Part shown: piece after piece, positions 24,916 through 36,863 of the stretch
Numbering within the stretch: position 1 is the stretch's first letter
How the letters are laid out: each line of letters begins with the position of its first letter
DNA from: Fomes fomentarius
Lineage: Eukaryota > Basidiomycota > Agaricomycetes > Polyporales > Polyporaceae
Direction of reading: 5' to 3'
Assembly: GCA_022606135.1 (NCBI GenBank)
Contig: JABYQN010000008.1
Span: 1,674,001-1,738,000, forward strand
DNA length: 64,000 nucleotides
The notes under the pieces: generated by a model
Databases searched by the model: none
What the model was told of the DNA's origin: nothing
What the model saw: only the letters and a program-made list of their open reading frames with translations
Position numbers and translations under genes: made by a program

Positions 24916-25780
24916 CCCTTGGACGTAGTATGAGGACGTCGGAGGAAATATTGGCGGTACGTCATGCATAGTCTGCATGTCACACCTAATAGACTCAATC
25001 TATTCATGGACACTGTCGAACAGTTGCAGACTCGGAACGCTGGAGCGATGATTAACAAGTTGGACCTTCACCGAGACAATCAAGAAGATACCATTTTGAG
25101 CTACTCTCAACCTATTCTGAGCTCGCGATCTAATCTCATATTGACCAGTTCCACGACTCATGAAGTTGGTGCTTCTTCATCTCTCTCCTGTTCGGCGCAA
25201 CCATAACTGACCAGAACACGTGTTATTGTAGGCCAGCCTCCTCTACCCCTTTCTCTCTCTCTTCACTGTTCCTGCCCCATCGCTTACAAGTCCGTCGTGC
25301 CCTTCCCATGCTGTCTCCATCTCGTGGATCAGTCTATCTCAGTAGCCTCCATCGCTTCGGACCCCACTACGAGAGTATCCATGGCGGCCTCTTTACTCGG
25401 CGTGGTCAGCTCAGAACCAGGAGAATAGTTGTCGCTCAGTAGCGAGATCCGTCCCAGTCTTCGAACACCACATGCTTTCCCTTTCGTACTCCTCCCGTTG
25501 AATCTTACCAAGTAGTTCTTTGAACTAAGCCCTGTCCTCACGTAATGATAATGCTACCGGCCGATTCATGTGCTGTAGTCCATTGTGCTCATTCTCCTAG
25601 TCTCAGCACACTATACTATATCCGTCCACTGCGCAAGTGTCTTCTACTACAGTGCACTCGACGTAGGTGCGTATACCGCCGCTGCTATGATACTGTGATG
25701 ACTTTTTGCAACCCCCCGAGCCCCTCGACTCTACTACGCATCATGCCTCGAAATCTCACAGTTGTCGTTTTGGTCCGGCA

Positions 25781-26436
25781 GTATTCTGTGACGTCGACGG
25801 CAAAAAACAACTATTAGAGAAATAGTACTATATATGTTGCGATCACCATGTAGCCACGTTTGGACCAGTTAATGTGGCGGTGCATCGCATCCCCATTTCA
25901 TTTGCCAACAGCCGTGCAGCGCAATGTCTGTTTTGAAGGACATTCGGAGTCATCCGACTTGTATCAAGCTTAAGTTTGCCCAGTCGATCCCTGAGGTGGA
26001 AGTTTCGAGCTGCCAGTCGAGTTGATGGATAAGGCCGCCGCAGCATTTTTGGGTGGTTTGCGACACTGTTCATGTTCTGATTGGAGACTCGGCGTAGTAT
26101 ACAAATAACACCGTTCAACTTCGAGTCAGACGGAGAGGAGGATGGCGCTGTGACAGTGTGGGGCAACGTGACCAGAAGCCCGTGGCTGTGACTTTGCGCA
26201 TCTGTGACAAACGCGACCAATAACGCGCACGAAGGCCTCTTTGTTCGACGCTTTTGTGCTGCTGCGATCCCTCAGCTATGTGGTCGGACTCCCTCGGTAT
26301 AAGATCTCAACCCATCACGTTTGAGGTTCGGCCCCCCTGAGTTCTCCTCGTCACACTATCACCAACTCACCATTTGGAGCCTCTTGAAAAGTTGAAACCG
26401 TTCAACTGCTCACTCGCAATCACTCCATCGCCAACC
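25781..26436. other. Intergenic region upstream of K1
   Basis: Holds the presumed promoter of the kinase-like gene at 26437. A CT-rich tract lies within the last 100 bases. A minus-strand ORF at 25843-26220 shows no motif and is not called. Confidence 0.5.
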
Positions 26437-28601
26437 ATGCCATTCGATTTTAACCCAAACACCATCCTCCTCAACATCACCACTGAAGTGCCTATTGGTC
26501 AGCCCAACAGCGACGGCCGCATGCGGTTCATCCGCAACATGTGGCCGCGCTCTCGAGACGGGGTGTACCTCGAGAAAGACCACGGCCCCCTGGGCTTCCG
26601 CACGCCCAACGGCGAAGTCTGGGGCCACTCGCTCGACGAGCTCGGTTACATCCAGCGCGCCCCGAACATTCCTGGGTGGGTCACCGTGTACTCGCGCAGC
26701 CAGATAAAGGAGCTCGGAGAGAACTACGACGACGATGTGTACGACGAGCCCCTCAGGCGTTCGCGTGTGCGCCGCCCGTGGCCGGTGCTGAAGCTGCCGC
26801 GGAGGCACCCGGCGAACACGGACCCTCCGCTTGGTGCGATTGACGGAGGGTGTGAGGAGGAGCATGCGGATCCCGAGGAGCGGACGTACATCATGCGCTG
26901 GGACGAGTACAGCGACGACAAGACGTCTGGTAAGGCACCGCTCTCTGACTCGGATTCGAAAGGCAAGGCAAAGAAGGAAGAGACGAAGTACGTGTGCCCT
27001 CCCCTGACGTGCTCTGCCGACCCCTCTCAACCTTGCCGCGGCCGACTGGTTCCCAACGACGGCCCCGAGCCTCGCCCGCACCGCGCTGGTTACGCGTACG
27101 ACTACATCTGGTGCAAGCACTTCGTTGCGCGTCTCAAGGCGCATAAGGATCCCTTCAGGCTCGTGGCGGGCACGATCCACGAGATGAGCCAGCCGCGCCT
27201 GGCTGCGGACGCCGACGGCTTACTCATTCTCAACGAGACTCTCAACTCGCGCGACGTGCTGGTTTGCCATGCTGGTGCGAGTCGCAGGGGCTATGGCGAT
27301 CTCAACAATTTCCTTGCTGCTGCGGAGGACTCGATCTTTGGCCGGCCTGCTGCTGAACTTGAGCTTGTGCTGCCTGACGTCGAGCCTGAGGAAGGCGGAG
27401 GAGGGCCTGGCGTGATCCGCAACGACTCTGAGAGCAAGGACGATGATGTGATCATGGACGAAGAGGGATTGTCTGACCAGCCGATGAGTGATATGTCTAG
27501 GTCTGAGAAGGAAAAAGTACAGCACGCACCGGGCCTGTTCTCTACGCAAGACCTCCCAAAGCTCGAGGAGTTCATCCCAGAGGCCCTCTTTCCCGACGTG
27601 CTCCTCGTTCACGACCCGCACAAGCTCACGAACCATAGCCAGCCCGGGTCCGGGGTCGACTCGGAGGACAAGCCGATCAAGTACAAGCGCATATACCCAG
27701 TCTTGCCATCGAAAGAACTCAAGGGGGATGAGGAACACGTCGCGCACCTGCACCTGCACCCGACGAACCGCTTCGGACAAGGGCATCACTCGTACGTCTA
27801 TCGCGCCCCGCTCACCTTGCCCGCGCCGCTCTCTGCGCGCTCGCGCACGGGTCAGTGCACCGTCGCGGCGAAGCTCGCGTACCCGCGATGCACCGCGCAC
27901 CGGCTCCTGCGGAACGAGGGGAAGATGTATGCGGCGCTCCCGAAGCACACGCAGGAGGAGTATTGCGGGTATAATGTCATCCGGCCGTGCAGGCACCCCG
28001 TGCCTGTGGGTGCGATCGTGCCAAAGTTCTATGGGTACTACTTGCCTGTCGACGAGGGGGTCGAGAATGAAGGTGAGCGCGCTCAGGATATGGAGGAGGA
28101 GTGGGGAGAACATGCGGAGTGCGAGCAGTACAGACCGTGCAGGGTGAAGTGGACGAGCCCGATCTTGCTCATGGAGGAGTGCGGGCAGCCTGTGCAGCCA
28201 GAGAAGTTCACGCCCGATCAGAGGTGCGCTTTTCCACTGTGTTGAGTCGTCGTCATGTCCTCTTACTGACTGAACCTGGATTCAGGACGGAATGCTTCTC
28301 GCTCATCCTCCGGCTGAACGTCATGAACATCATCCAGGGCTCGTTCTACGTCCGCAACGTGATGATCCAACCGGGCCCGCTCACCGCCCCGCCCTCGCTG
28401 CGCTCGTTCGACTGGCCGAGCTTCCGGATCATCGACTTTGGGCGTGGGGATATGTGGGGCTCGGAGGAGAGGAAGAGGCAGCGCGAGGGGTGGACGAAGG
28501 AGGAGCTTGCAAAGGCGTACGATAGCTGGCATTGCAAGTTGCGGGAGGAGCTGGCGGATGCGAGGAGGGCGCTGTTGCTCGAGCAGCATATTGGGTTCTG
28601 A
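26437..28601 (+). CDS. Kinase-like protein K1 (probable pseudokinase)
   Basis: Exons 26437-28223 and 28286-28601 give 700 aa. Residues about 30-240 form an N-terminal module shared with K2 and K3 (GFRTPNGEVWGH, IKELGE, RPWPVL, CSADPSQPCRGRL, YDYIWCKH). A linker with LPKLEEFIPEALFPDVLLVHDP-type sequence follows (about 370-395). Then comes a protein-kinase-like fold: glycine loop NRFGQGHHSYVYRA (about 442), beta-3 lysine in VAAKLAY (about 475), alpha-C glutamate in LLRNEGKMY, hinge ILLMEECG (about 576), and in exon 2 the catalytic loop IIQGSFYVRNVMIQPGP and metal loop IIDFGRG. The HRD motif reads QGS, so the catalytic aspartate is Ser, while the Asn and DFG are kept. This predicts weak or no phosphotransfer. 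The ATG at 26437 replaces an upstream TTG-started reading. Its paralogs lie at 51-63 kb. Confidence 0.85.
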
Positions 28602-28942
28602 GAAAGCTTAGTGTATGCGTATACGTAGAAGTCAGGCTGATCCTTGCACGAGTCAAGGTAGTACTACTACGACACTGGCAGGGTACGACTTAGCGCAAGT
28701 AATATGATTACCAGGGAGAGTGCATAGACAAAGACGAATTAAATTGAATTACAACTGTATGACAGCCTCATGCAAACTACTTCGGGAGCCGACGCACGCG
28801 TTTGACAATCACGCACAAAAATGATATGGATTTGATACAACTACACCCGTGGATTCACTCGAAGCTTTACAACTATGTTACATTATGCTTGGAAGTCCTG
28901 CTTGAACAATGATTATATATGCATTGTCATATAGACAATAAG
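28602..28942. other. Intergenic region between convergent genes
   Basis: AT-richer 341 bp between the 3' ends of K1 (+) and the Stf2-like gene (-). No gene is seen. Confidence 0.6.
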
Positions 28943-29534
28943 TTAGACGTCTTGAACGGCGTTGGTCTGCAACAAACAATCGATCAAAACCCGTCATTGT
29001 CATATCGTCGTTGATCATTGGGGGACAACATACCTGAGCATCGGTAACAATGGTGATAGGCTGCTTAGGGGAAGTCGAAAGGGCTGGCGCGGTGCGCGCG
29101 ATGGAGCCAAGGTCGACGTCGGGCGACTTGAGCGCCTTCTTGCGGAACTCGATACCCTGCTGGACTTCCTCGGGCGAGAGCGAACTCGCACGACGCTCAG
29201 GGACAGCAGCACGCTCACGCTCGTTCTGTGCATTCACAGCAACGCCTGGAAGAAGGAAGCAGTTGTATGAGTACCTAGCACGCGATCAACCTTATACGGC
29301 CAAGGGCGAAAGCTTGAGCCTAAGGGGTTGGAGCGGATACTTACCGGTAGCCTCCTCGAATTCGGCCTCTTCATCTTGAAGAGCAGCGTTCTCAATGTCA
29401 AGCTCGTCCTCGAGGCGACCCCAGTTGTGTGGACCCGCACCCTTCTTGGGGATGCGCTTGTCCATGCCGTTCTTGGCCTCAGAACGGTCCTTGTTGAGCG
29501 CGTTAGGGTAGGATGCGCGGGCGGTGCGAGTCAT
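28943..29534 (-). CDS. Stf2/Tma10-like conserved small protein
   Basis: Three exons on the minus strand, 29534-29345, 29245-29034 and 28966-28943, give 141 aa; the last exon encodes only seven residues plus the stop. The N-terminus (MTRTARASYPNALNKDRS, GMDKRIPKKGAGPHNWG) matches the small fungal family that includes yeast Stf2 and Tma10, related to hyaluronan/mRNA-binding (HABP4/PAI-RBP1) proteins. These are hydrophilic, stress-linked proteins associated with ATP synthase or ribosomes. The rest is charged and Ala/Glu/Arg-rich, with a helical-looking stretch around residues 70-110 and no membrane segment. It is transcribed divergently from the OCRL-like gene. Family placement is from memory of the N-terminal motif; the precise function is open. 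Confidence 0.7.
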
Positions 29535-30388
29535 GATGGAGGGCGAGTGTATGTGGGTATGTAGAGACAACAGATGTGATCCGATTAGAGGAGACGACAA
29601 CTGCAAGGGGTGAGATGACGGTGAGAGCAAGAGAGACGTGGTACGGGCGGGTGTTATATAGTCTGGGGCAATCCCGGCTGGTGCTGCGCCACCAGAGCAC
29701 CAAGGTTCGTGAGCCTGCGCCCGCTCGCGTGACAGTGTCGCCAAAGAGGGGAGGGAGCCCGTGGCCAGGTCTCGTCGCGCCTTCTGGGACTTTCGAACAC
29801 GCCCGCTGTCCTGGGGCCTTCCCGTCCGTTCTAGTCCCTGCCATCTTCTGTTTTGTCTTCGCGGTGTTCTCGACCTTCGCGTATGTACGCGTGCTACTGT
29901 TCCTTTGCCTCACGCAAGGTCCTTCACTCTGTAGTGTTTGCCTGCTCCTGAATGCTGGATTGTGCGGGGATGAACAAAGGCACAGACCAGTGGGGTCGCG
30001 TGCGGGCGGAGAATGGACCGTCATCATATCATGACACCGTCCATGCCAATGACCTATGCGGGGAAACGTGGGAATCCGGTTCGGCACAGTGACATCTGGA
30101 AATTGCCGGCGCTCTCTTGGGACCCGGAACACCCCGCATACACCGCTCCTGGTGCGGCTCCATCCATAGCGAACTTGAATATACTCTGACCCACTGTCTT
30201 CGACGAGCTTCGAGCACCACGCTTCTGCTTCCCGAGCTTTCTCATACCTGCTCTTCCGAGACCGGAGTTGACGACAACGGCAACGACAACGACTGAAAGG
30301 GTGACCGACGTTCAAGGCCGACGCGACACGGCGTCACTAGAGAACTCGCTTGGCTTAACTTGACTCTCCAAGCTTCAGGAACAGAGAC
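29535..30388. other. Shared divergent promoter region
   Basis: 854 bp between the start codons of the minus-strand Stf2-like gene and the plus-strand OCRL-like gene, so both promoters must lie here. ORFs on both strands are artefacts of open GC-rich sequence. No clear TATA element is seen. Confidence 0.5.
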
Positions 30389-33300
30389 ATGGCGCAGTCC
30401 AGGCCTGCTATGGACGTGGCTCAAGACATCATCCGTCCGACGGAGGACGTCAAGGTCGCGATCGACGCCCGCTTCGCGCCCAGGACCGACGTCGACTCCG
30501 AGAACTGGTCGGTGAATGACCACGAGCCATCTGTCCCGAGGAGGAAGATCCTTGCCGTCATCGTCCATGTGCACTCGGATGGCAGACATGAGCAGGGATG
30601 GTGAGTGCTTCTGCTAATTCTTGCCGTCTGTGCGGTCCTCGGGTCAGTGGCTGCGGCACTCGTGAAGTGTGTTCGAACCTTGCGGGGTACGTCCGAAGCA
30701 TCATGTGAGTGCCTTGTGGGCTATGTATGGACGTTGAGAAGACGTATTCTGGGACTTAGTGTCTTGCGTCGGGGCGCGTAGGATTGCGCTGTCCGCATGT
30801 CTTGATAGCAAGGACATGCTGCGTTGATTCGGGTGCACATGATGCGAAGGATGCTGCAGCCTTCGCGTCTCGTGCTCGCGTATGCACCTACTGGCTGGGT
30901 TTTTGGTACCATGGTCGATCGCAAACGTGCTTGAGGGAGAGCATCTGCTTCCGGCAAGTAGTTGAGCGTTCTCGGTGGGAGAGACGCATCTCAACGGGCA
31001 TTCTTGCGAAAGAACACCGACGCTTCGTCCCTTGCATGCTCTCTCGGTCGCGCCTCGTGCATGGCGGGTGGAGTAGTGTTTCCCGCATTACTGCCGCAGT
31101 CATACCACGCTTGAGTGTGTTGAGTGTGGAGAACAAGTTGGGAACACCTACCTTTAGCTGTTCCCCCGAGCCATGTTGTTATGCTTGATGAACTTTGCAG
31201 AAGCCTCCAGAACCTAAAGAAGGCCTTGGAACGTTTGTTCCGCCTCATATGCAGTTCTTGGAGGTGCTCGTAAAGACGAGAAGACGGCAGCGGCCGTGTA
31301 TGCGCTATACATGAGAACGATAGCTCAATGGAAGCTCCGCCCTCCGAACATGATATCAGAATGTCCCTCACCTGCGGTCGTGTTTAGGTCAGGAATGCCG
31401 CATATGCTCTCGTATCCGTGTGACGAGGTGTATGCATGGGTCACATCTAGTCGCGCAAACTCGGATATGTGGCTCTCCCCGGCTCCACCGCGTGCGGGAG
31501 TACAGGGACACCATCGCACCTACAGTTTGGTTTCCGGGATTGTTTGCCGTGAGTACATAGTTGCCGATTGGCCCGGCATATCGTGCGCCGCGGTCGAATG
31601 GCGCTGCTATCCATGAATCATCTGTCGCGCTTCACGGCCGTTGAGAGGTGATTGCATGTCAAACAAGGATCCGGGCTTCACGCACGCTCATCGGGACGCG
31701 AGTGAAAGCCCGTGTTTCTTGTTGGACATGCTCAGCCTTTCGCCGTATGTGTGCGGGGCCGAGGTGGTTGGGGAGTATGCCACGAAGTGTCCATTACGAT
31801 GCAACCACCTGCGCGAGATCGGTTGGAGGCGCACACAAAGAGGTTCAGTAATGATCATTGCAAATGTGCATCTACATGGTATGCGTAGTGTGCACTACAC
31901 TTCCAAGACACCGGGGTTCTTGAAATACTTGGCAGCAAGGCCAGATTAGTGGACCACAAATCTTAGAATCGCTCTGCGCGTCGCTCCGCCCTAGATCGGA
32001 CCAAGAAAGATGATGACTCACATGCTGCATTCACAGTATCTTCGTATTCGCTCAGAAGCCTCCAAGGATACATTCTATACCTGACGACTACGTGGTTGAA
32101 CACGCCTTTCCGGTCATCAACGGCTTCTCAATATCTATGTCCCAGCCCCGGCAGATGACCATAGACCTGTCCTCGCCTCAGCCTGGAAGCTCGTTTTCTA
32201 AAACTCAGCCTAGAACAGGTACGTTCATAAGCCGAAAGCGCTGGGCGTTGTGGTTTCCGCATTCCTTCCGCAGTCGGACCTAGGGTCCGCTGAAGCTCCG
32301 TGCCAGGATCCACTACCGGGTAAGAAGGGCATGTCAAGTATGGTGATACAGATGCCTCCACGCAGCACTTGGCGGCGTCTCTCCGTTAATGCTGGCTGTG
32401 CCTCAGAGGCCAACCTTCCTCTGCCGCCTACTCAGTGTACCCGGTAATCGATTGACATCACACATCAGTGACCACACATGGTCGAGACGGAAGCGAATCG
32501 AGCCACAGTGCTTACCATCTTGTCATGCTTGTCATGGCCGCCCCTGTCGGAAGCGATGTGTGGTTCACCATGCTGATCTCTAGTGCTTGCAGAACTTACC
32601 GTCACCATCAACCCGGGAGAAGATACCCCATTTTCACCTATCACCCTGCAGACGAGCGATACCCAGGGCCTGCGTCGTCTTCTCGACGAGTGCAAGCGTC
32701 TCAAGGAGAACTTCAGTAAGCTTGTTACGCCACTTTCCCGGGAACAAATTTTGTGATATCGTTCAGCCGCGTTGACGGACGATGACTACGACTTCGAACC
32801 CTTCGCGTGGGTGGCGCCGTACATGGCCGACCATGCGATCCCACCACTCCGTGAGTGCTTGTGGAGTCTCCGATCCGTGTGTGTGGTTTACGAGACAAGG
32901 GGATTGACAGTTTCGCCGATACCAACCGACTTACGAACACTGAAGAAGCCAATCTATGACCGTCTTGCGCCAGCTAGCGCCGGTCTGCCCGGCAACGACG
33001 TCGCGGACGTCGAACTTATCCGGGAAGAGTGGTTGCGCCAGAAGGTCCAGGGCGACCTGTTCGCGCTGCGCGCGAAGGCGGAGCTCAAGTGCGTAGCAGC
33101 TTGTCCGCACCCGAGAGAGAAGTCACTGCGGGTCGCGGGTGGTGCGGTTGAAAGGTTCTAACCGCAAGTGGCCCGGCAGGATCCGTGTTGGTACGTTCAA
33201 CGTGAACGGCAAGTTCCCGTCGCAGGATCTGTCGGCGTGGGTTCGGAGGGAAGAGCCCCGGACTGCTGCTGCTTCTTCGGCGTTCACAGGTATTCCGCCC

Positions 33301-36300
33301 TTGAGAGAGATATCCCCTCTTTCGTTAGGAGAACATCAGAAGGTCCCTATTGAGGGGATGATCAGTAAGTATCGTTGAGCCTGTCTACTATCTCGTACTG
33401 TGCACATGGAAATGACACATCCATGCGGCCCCCTGCAGCGCACCCTGGCAACCTGACCCCGACGGGGACGGCAACGGGGCATCCTTCAGCCTTAGGCTCA
33501 GCAGAGACGAAGTCGCTCTCCGCAGAGTCAAACGCCACCACAGTCGCGAACCCGCCTGTGCCGGTGTCTGGCGAAACACTTGTTTCACATACATCGCAGG
33601 ATGTCCCTGAGGACCCGAACGATCCAGACATGCTCGTGCTTGGTTTCCAGGAGCTCGACCTGTCGACGGAGGCTCTGCTGTATTCTACGACGACCGCTCG
33701 TGAGGAGGCGTGGTGCATGGCCGTATTCGCGGGATTGGGCGAGAAGGCGGTCCTGTACGAGAAGGTGAGCGCCCGACGTTATCGTCTCCTCGTTCTTAGT
33801 TCATTCAGCGGTGGCTATGCGGGACGAAACGACCCTGTCCGCCACTGCGAACCAATTGCACTGCTCCTCACTCGTTAGCTTGCGTCAAAACAACTTGTCG
33901 GGATGCTTTTGGTCATCATCGTGAAGAGGCGGCTTCGGTCCCAGTTCAGCGAGATACGCACGACCTCAATCGGAGTTGGCATCATGGGCATAATGGTATG
34001 CACGGAAGATGGCTTGTGGTGCGCGCTTGTTGATGGCGGCTTCGTCCCACCGTATTAGGGCAACAAGGGTGCCACAGCGATACGCCTCTTGTTCACGCCG
34101 ACGCCGTCCCCTCCCTCCGGGCCGGTGGCAGACTCGGATGGAGAGGAGCCTCAGGGCCGGCCCACTGCGCTCACCTTCGTGAACGCGCACTTAGCCGCGT
34201 TCGACGAAATGTTTGAGAAACGGAACGCCGACTTCCATGACCTGTCAAAGCGGCTGGTGTTTGAGCCCGTGATCTCCGTGGTCGAGGAGCAGCTGCCCGG
34301 GAACGGCAGCTGGTACACTCGGGCGGCGACCCCGCTCAGTATCTTCGATTCGGACGCCCTCTTCTGGCTAGTGAGTACTAATTGGCTTTTCTGTGTTACT
34401 CCGCGTGGCTGTCGGCGAGGCGCTGATGCATCGCGGCTCTTGGGTGGTGCATCGGGTGTAGGGCGGTAAGTGTGATAATATCCAACACCCTGATGCGCTG
34501 GAAGTCGGGAGTTGTGACGAACTAATCTCCTTTGGTGCAGACTTGAACTATCGGCTGGTGCTGCCGGACGCCGACGTGCGGACCTTGCTTGCGGAAGAGC
34601 AGCTGCGTGACGAGAACATCAAGCTCTTGCGAAGGTTTGATCAGGTTCAAGCGGCGTTACATTTTGGTGCGCGTCACTGCGCTGACGCCTCCATCTTTAC
34701 AACCACAGTTGGCATCCGCGATGAGGACCAATAAGGCATTTGAGGAGTTTGTTGAGCAGCCTATCACGCACGCGCCGTGAGTCTGTTGGATTGTTCGGAA
34801 TTTGCCATTAAACAGAAATGCTCATGGAATTCCCCTCAGCTCGTATCGCTTCAACACGGGTACCCTCGCGGATTCACTTGGTTACGACATGAAGTGCGTA
34901 CGCATGCTCCTCCCAGCGTTGTCGTGTGGGTACTTAGATCATCCCGCCCGCACAGACGCAAGCCTGCTTGGACCGATCGGATTCTTCACCTGGCGTCAGA
35001 GGCGGTGACGGTGAAACAGCGGTCGTACTCGAGCCATGCCACCATCACGATGAGCGACCATCGACCCGTGTCTGCAGAGTTCGAGCTGGAGGTACGTGCG
35101 TTTGGCACGGCGAGCAATCCAGCGCCACAGGACAAGCTATCCATTCTCCGAGCTGTCCGATGCCGGCATGGATCTGGCCCAAGGGCTTCTGTGACGTTCA
35201 GACCTGTCGCTGAGTCTTCTTGGTAATCCCGCACGCTGACTTGGTCTGGCCAGGTATCCGCGCTTAGCCTTTCGGAGTACGAGTCATTCGTGCACCGCCT
35301 CTGGCGGGATGTGTCAGGCATCGAATACGTCGAAGAACGGCCACGGGTTCGGGTGGCGCCGACCAACATTGACTTTGCGAGATTATCGTGGGTGCAGCCT
35401 TTTGACCATGTGCTGTCCGTTTGCGTTGGGACTGAAAAGGGTTACACCAGGTACAAACACCCCGTAACGAGGACAGTGGAAGTCGTGAACGTCGGCAAGG
35501 TGCGTCGATCCGCGGACGAGAAGCAAAACTCTGTTTGTGACGGAAACCCGTAGGTCCCATGTTCGTTCCGGTTTGTGTCTCACAGCCCTGTCGCGACTGC
35601 GTGTAAGCTGTTGTACCCCTCACTTCAAAGCCGGAGCGCTGATCTAGATTGCCCTCAAGGTCCATCCTGGCTGCGCATAGACAGAGCGACTGTATGTGCT
35701 AATCTCGGATGCGAAGCTTGTGACCTGCCTCACAGTATCTTACGTGCAGGGACTTGTTCTTCCAGGGGAGACGGTGGAAGTTACCATCACCGCTCATGTG
35801 GATGATACGCTCGCGGCGCAACTGAATGTCGGTCAGGTCCATCTCGAAGACACCCTAGTGCTACACACGGCGTTCGGTCGGGACCACTTTGTTGCGGTCT
35901 CAGTGGATTATGGTCCGTGATGCCTCGGCCGCCTCGAACAACTTGCTAATCGTCGGCTTTAGAGCGCACATGTTTCGCAACTAGCATGTCGTGGCTTGTC
36001 CGCCTTCCAGGACCTATCAGGGCTCTGCAGTCTCCGAATGACGTCTTGTCGGAAGATCGTGGCGTCAACGCACCTCGCGAGATTATGAGACTAGTGAATT
36101 GGTTGATGAGTAATGCGACGACGGTAAGGCGCTACTCTTCGAAATGACGGGCTACCCTCAATGGGTTACTCGGACGTAGGACGGCCTCTTCTTACTTCCA
36201 GGCGAAGAGGATCTTGTTCGCAAGATTCGCGAGGTAAGTTCATCCATTGCACTCCCACGTACCATGCACAAGACCAAATGTGATCCATGGAGAATTTGGA

Positions 36301-36863
36301 TACGGGGGAAGACTTCAACATCGGCGGTTCCGAAACCGATCCAAGAGTAGCAGTAGCGGTCGCAGATACGCTTCTGCAACTCCTTCAATCATTATTGGAA
36401 CCCATCATCCCCGCTTCACTGCACGCACGATGCGCACAGATGACCAGCAGAGACGAAGCATTTGAAGTAATAATACCTTTCTTGTCGATGGTTGATTGGA
36501 GATTGATTGAGCTTTGTCCGACAGCTCCTGAGCGAACTTCCACCAGTGAATGTAAACGTGAGTGCATCCGTTGATCACTGTATGGAGGTTGTCCTCATCA
36601 GTTATTTACTTCTTAAGGTCTGGATATCTCTCACGGCTTTCTTGCATTACATCGGTCAACAAGCAGCATCCGAAGGTAGCGTCGACCGTCTTGGTAAGTT
36701 TGCGCACTTTCCCGTGACGGTTCCGATCGCTTATTGCTCCCGCGACGTGGACTTGCCGACAGTCGCTATCTTCACACCGGTCCTTTTCCGCGACGATTTA
36801 GCCTCCCCGATTCCCGTGTCTGTGGTCGGCCGGAGGAACTTCCTGCGATACTTCATCGGGTGA
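30389..36863 (+). CDS. OCRL/INPP5B-like inositol polyphosphate 5-phosphatase
   Basis: Removes the 5-phosphate from phosphoinositides such as PI(4,5)P2; OCRL relatives act on endosome and Golgi membranes. 23 exons, about 1076 aa: 30389-30600, 32037-32218, 32593-32715, 32767-32850, 32911-33088, 33180-33364, 33439-33764, 33879-33995, 34059-34370, 34462-34465, 34541-34644, 34709-34776, 34840-34893, 34956-35091, 35254-35499, 35554-35691, 35750-35912, 35963-36123, 36180-36233, 36293-36466, 36525-36557, 36618-36693, 36763-36863. Domains: PH-like N-terminus (1-200); phosphatase (260-695) with VGTFNVNGK, GFQEL, GDLNYR, PAWTDRIL and SDHRPV; ASH-type region (700-880); RhoGAP-like tail (890-1076). In the tail the Arg-finger position reads GLFLLPG, so GAP activity is unlikely, as in OCRL. 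Exon 10 is only 4 nt. Intron 1 (1436 bp) and intron 2 (374 bp) are unusually long. Confidence 0.93.
30601..32036 (+). other. 1.4-kb first intron of the OCRL-like gene
   Basis: Runs from gtgagtgc to ttcacag. Joining the flanking exons completes a Cys codon and gives HEQGC then IFVFAQKPP, which fits the family, so no exon is missing. The interior contains scattered ORFs of up to 134 codons without motifs. A 12-bp word (cagaagcctcca) at 31198-31209 recurs in exon 2 at 32053-32064; it may be chance or a trace of a local duplication. Confidence 0.6.

Larger units (their letters stand above)
19983..25780 (+). repeat. Segmental tandem duplication, unit B
   Basis: The second, longer copy (about 5.8 kb) of the segment at 14888-19982, directly adjoining it in the same orientation. 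The block that ends unit A (tctcgaaatctcaca, then cgtcgttttgg) recurs at the end of unit B near 25750, which defines the head-to-tail junction near 19983. Unit B carries an intact F-box gene. Divergence is substantial with many indels, so the duplication is not recent. The stretch 19983-23442 holds no gene I can support. Confidence 0.8.

Noticed and set aside
27220..28113. A long antisense ORF (297 codons) inside K1
   Set aside because: A shadow of a GC-rich coding strand. The sense frame has conserved motifs and paralogs.
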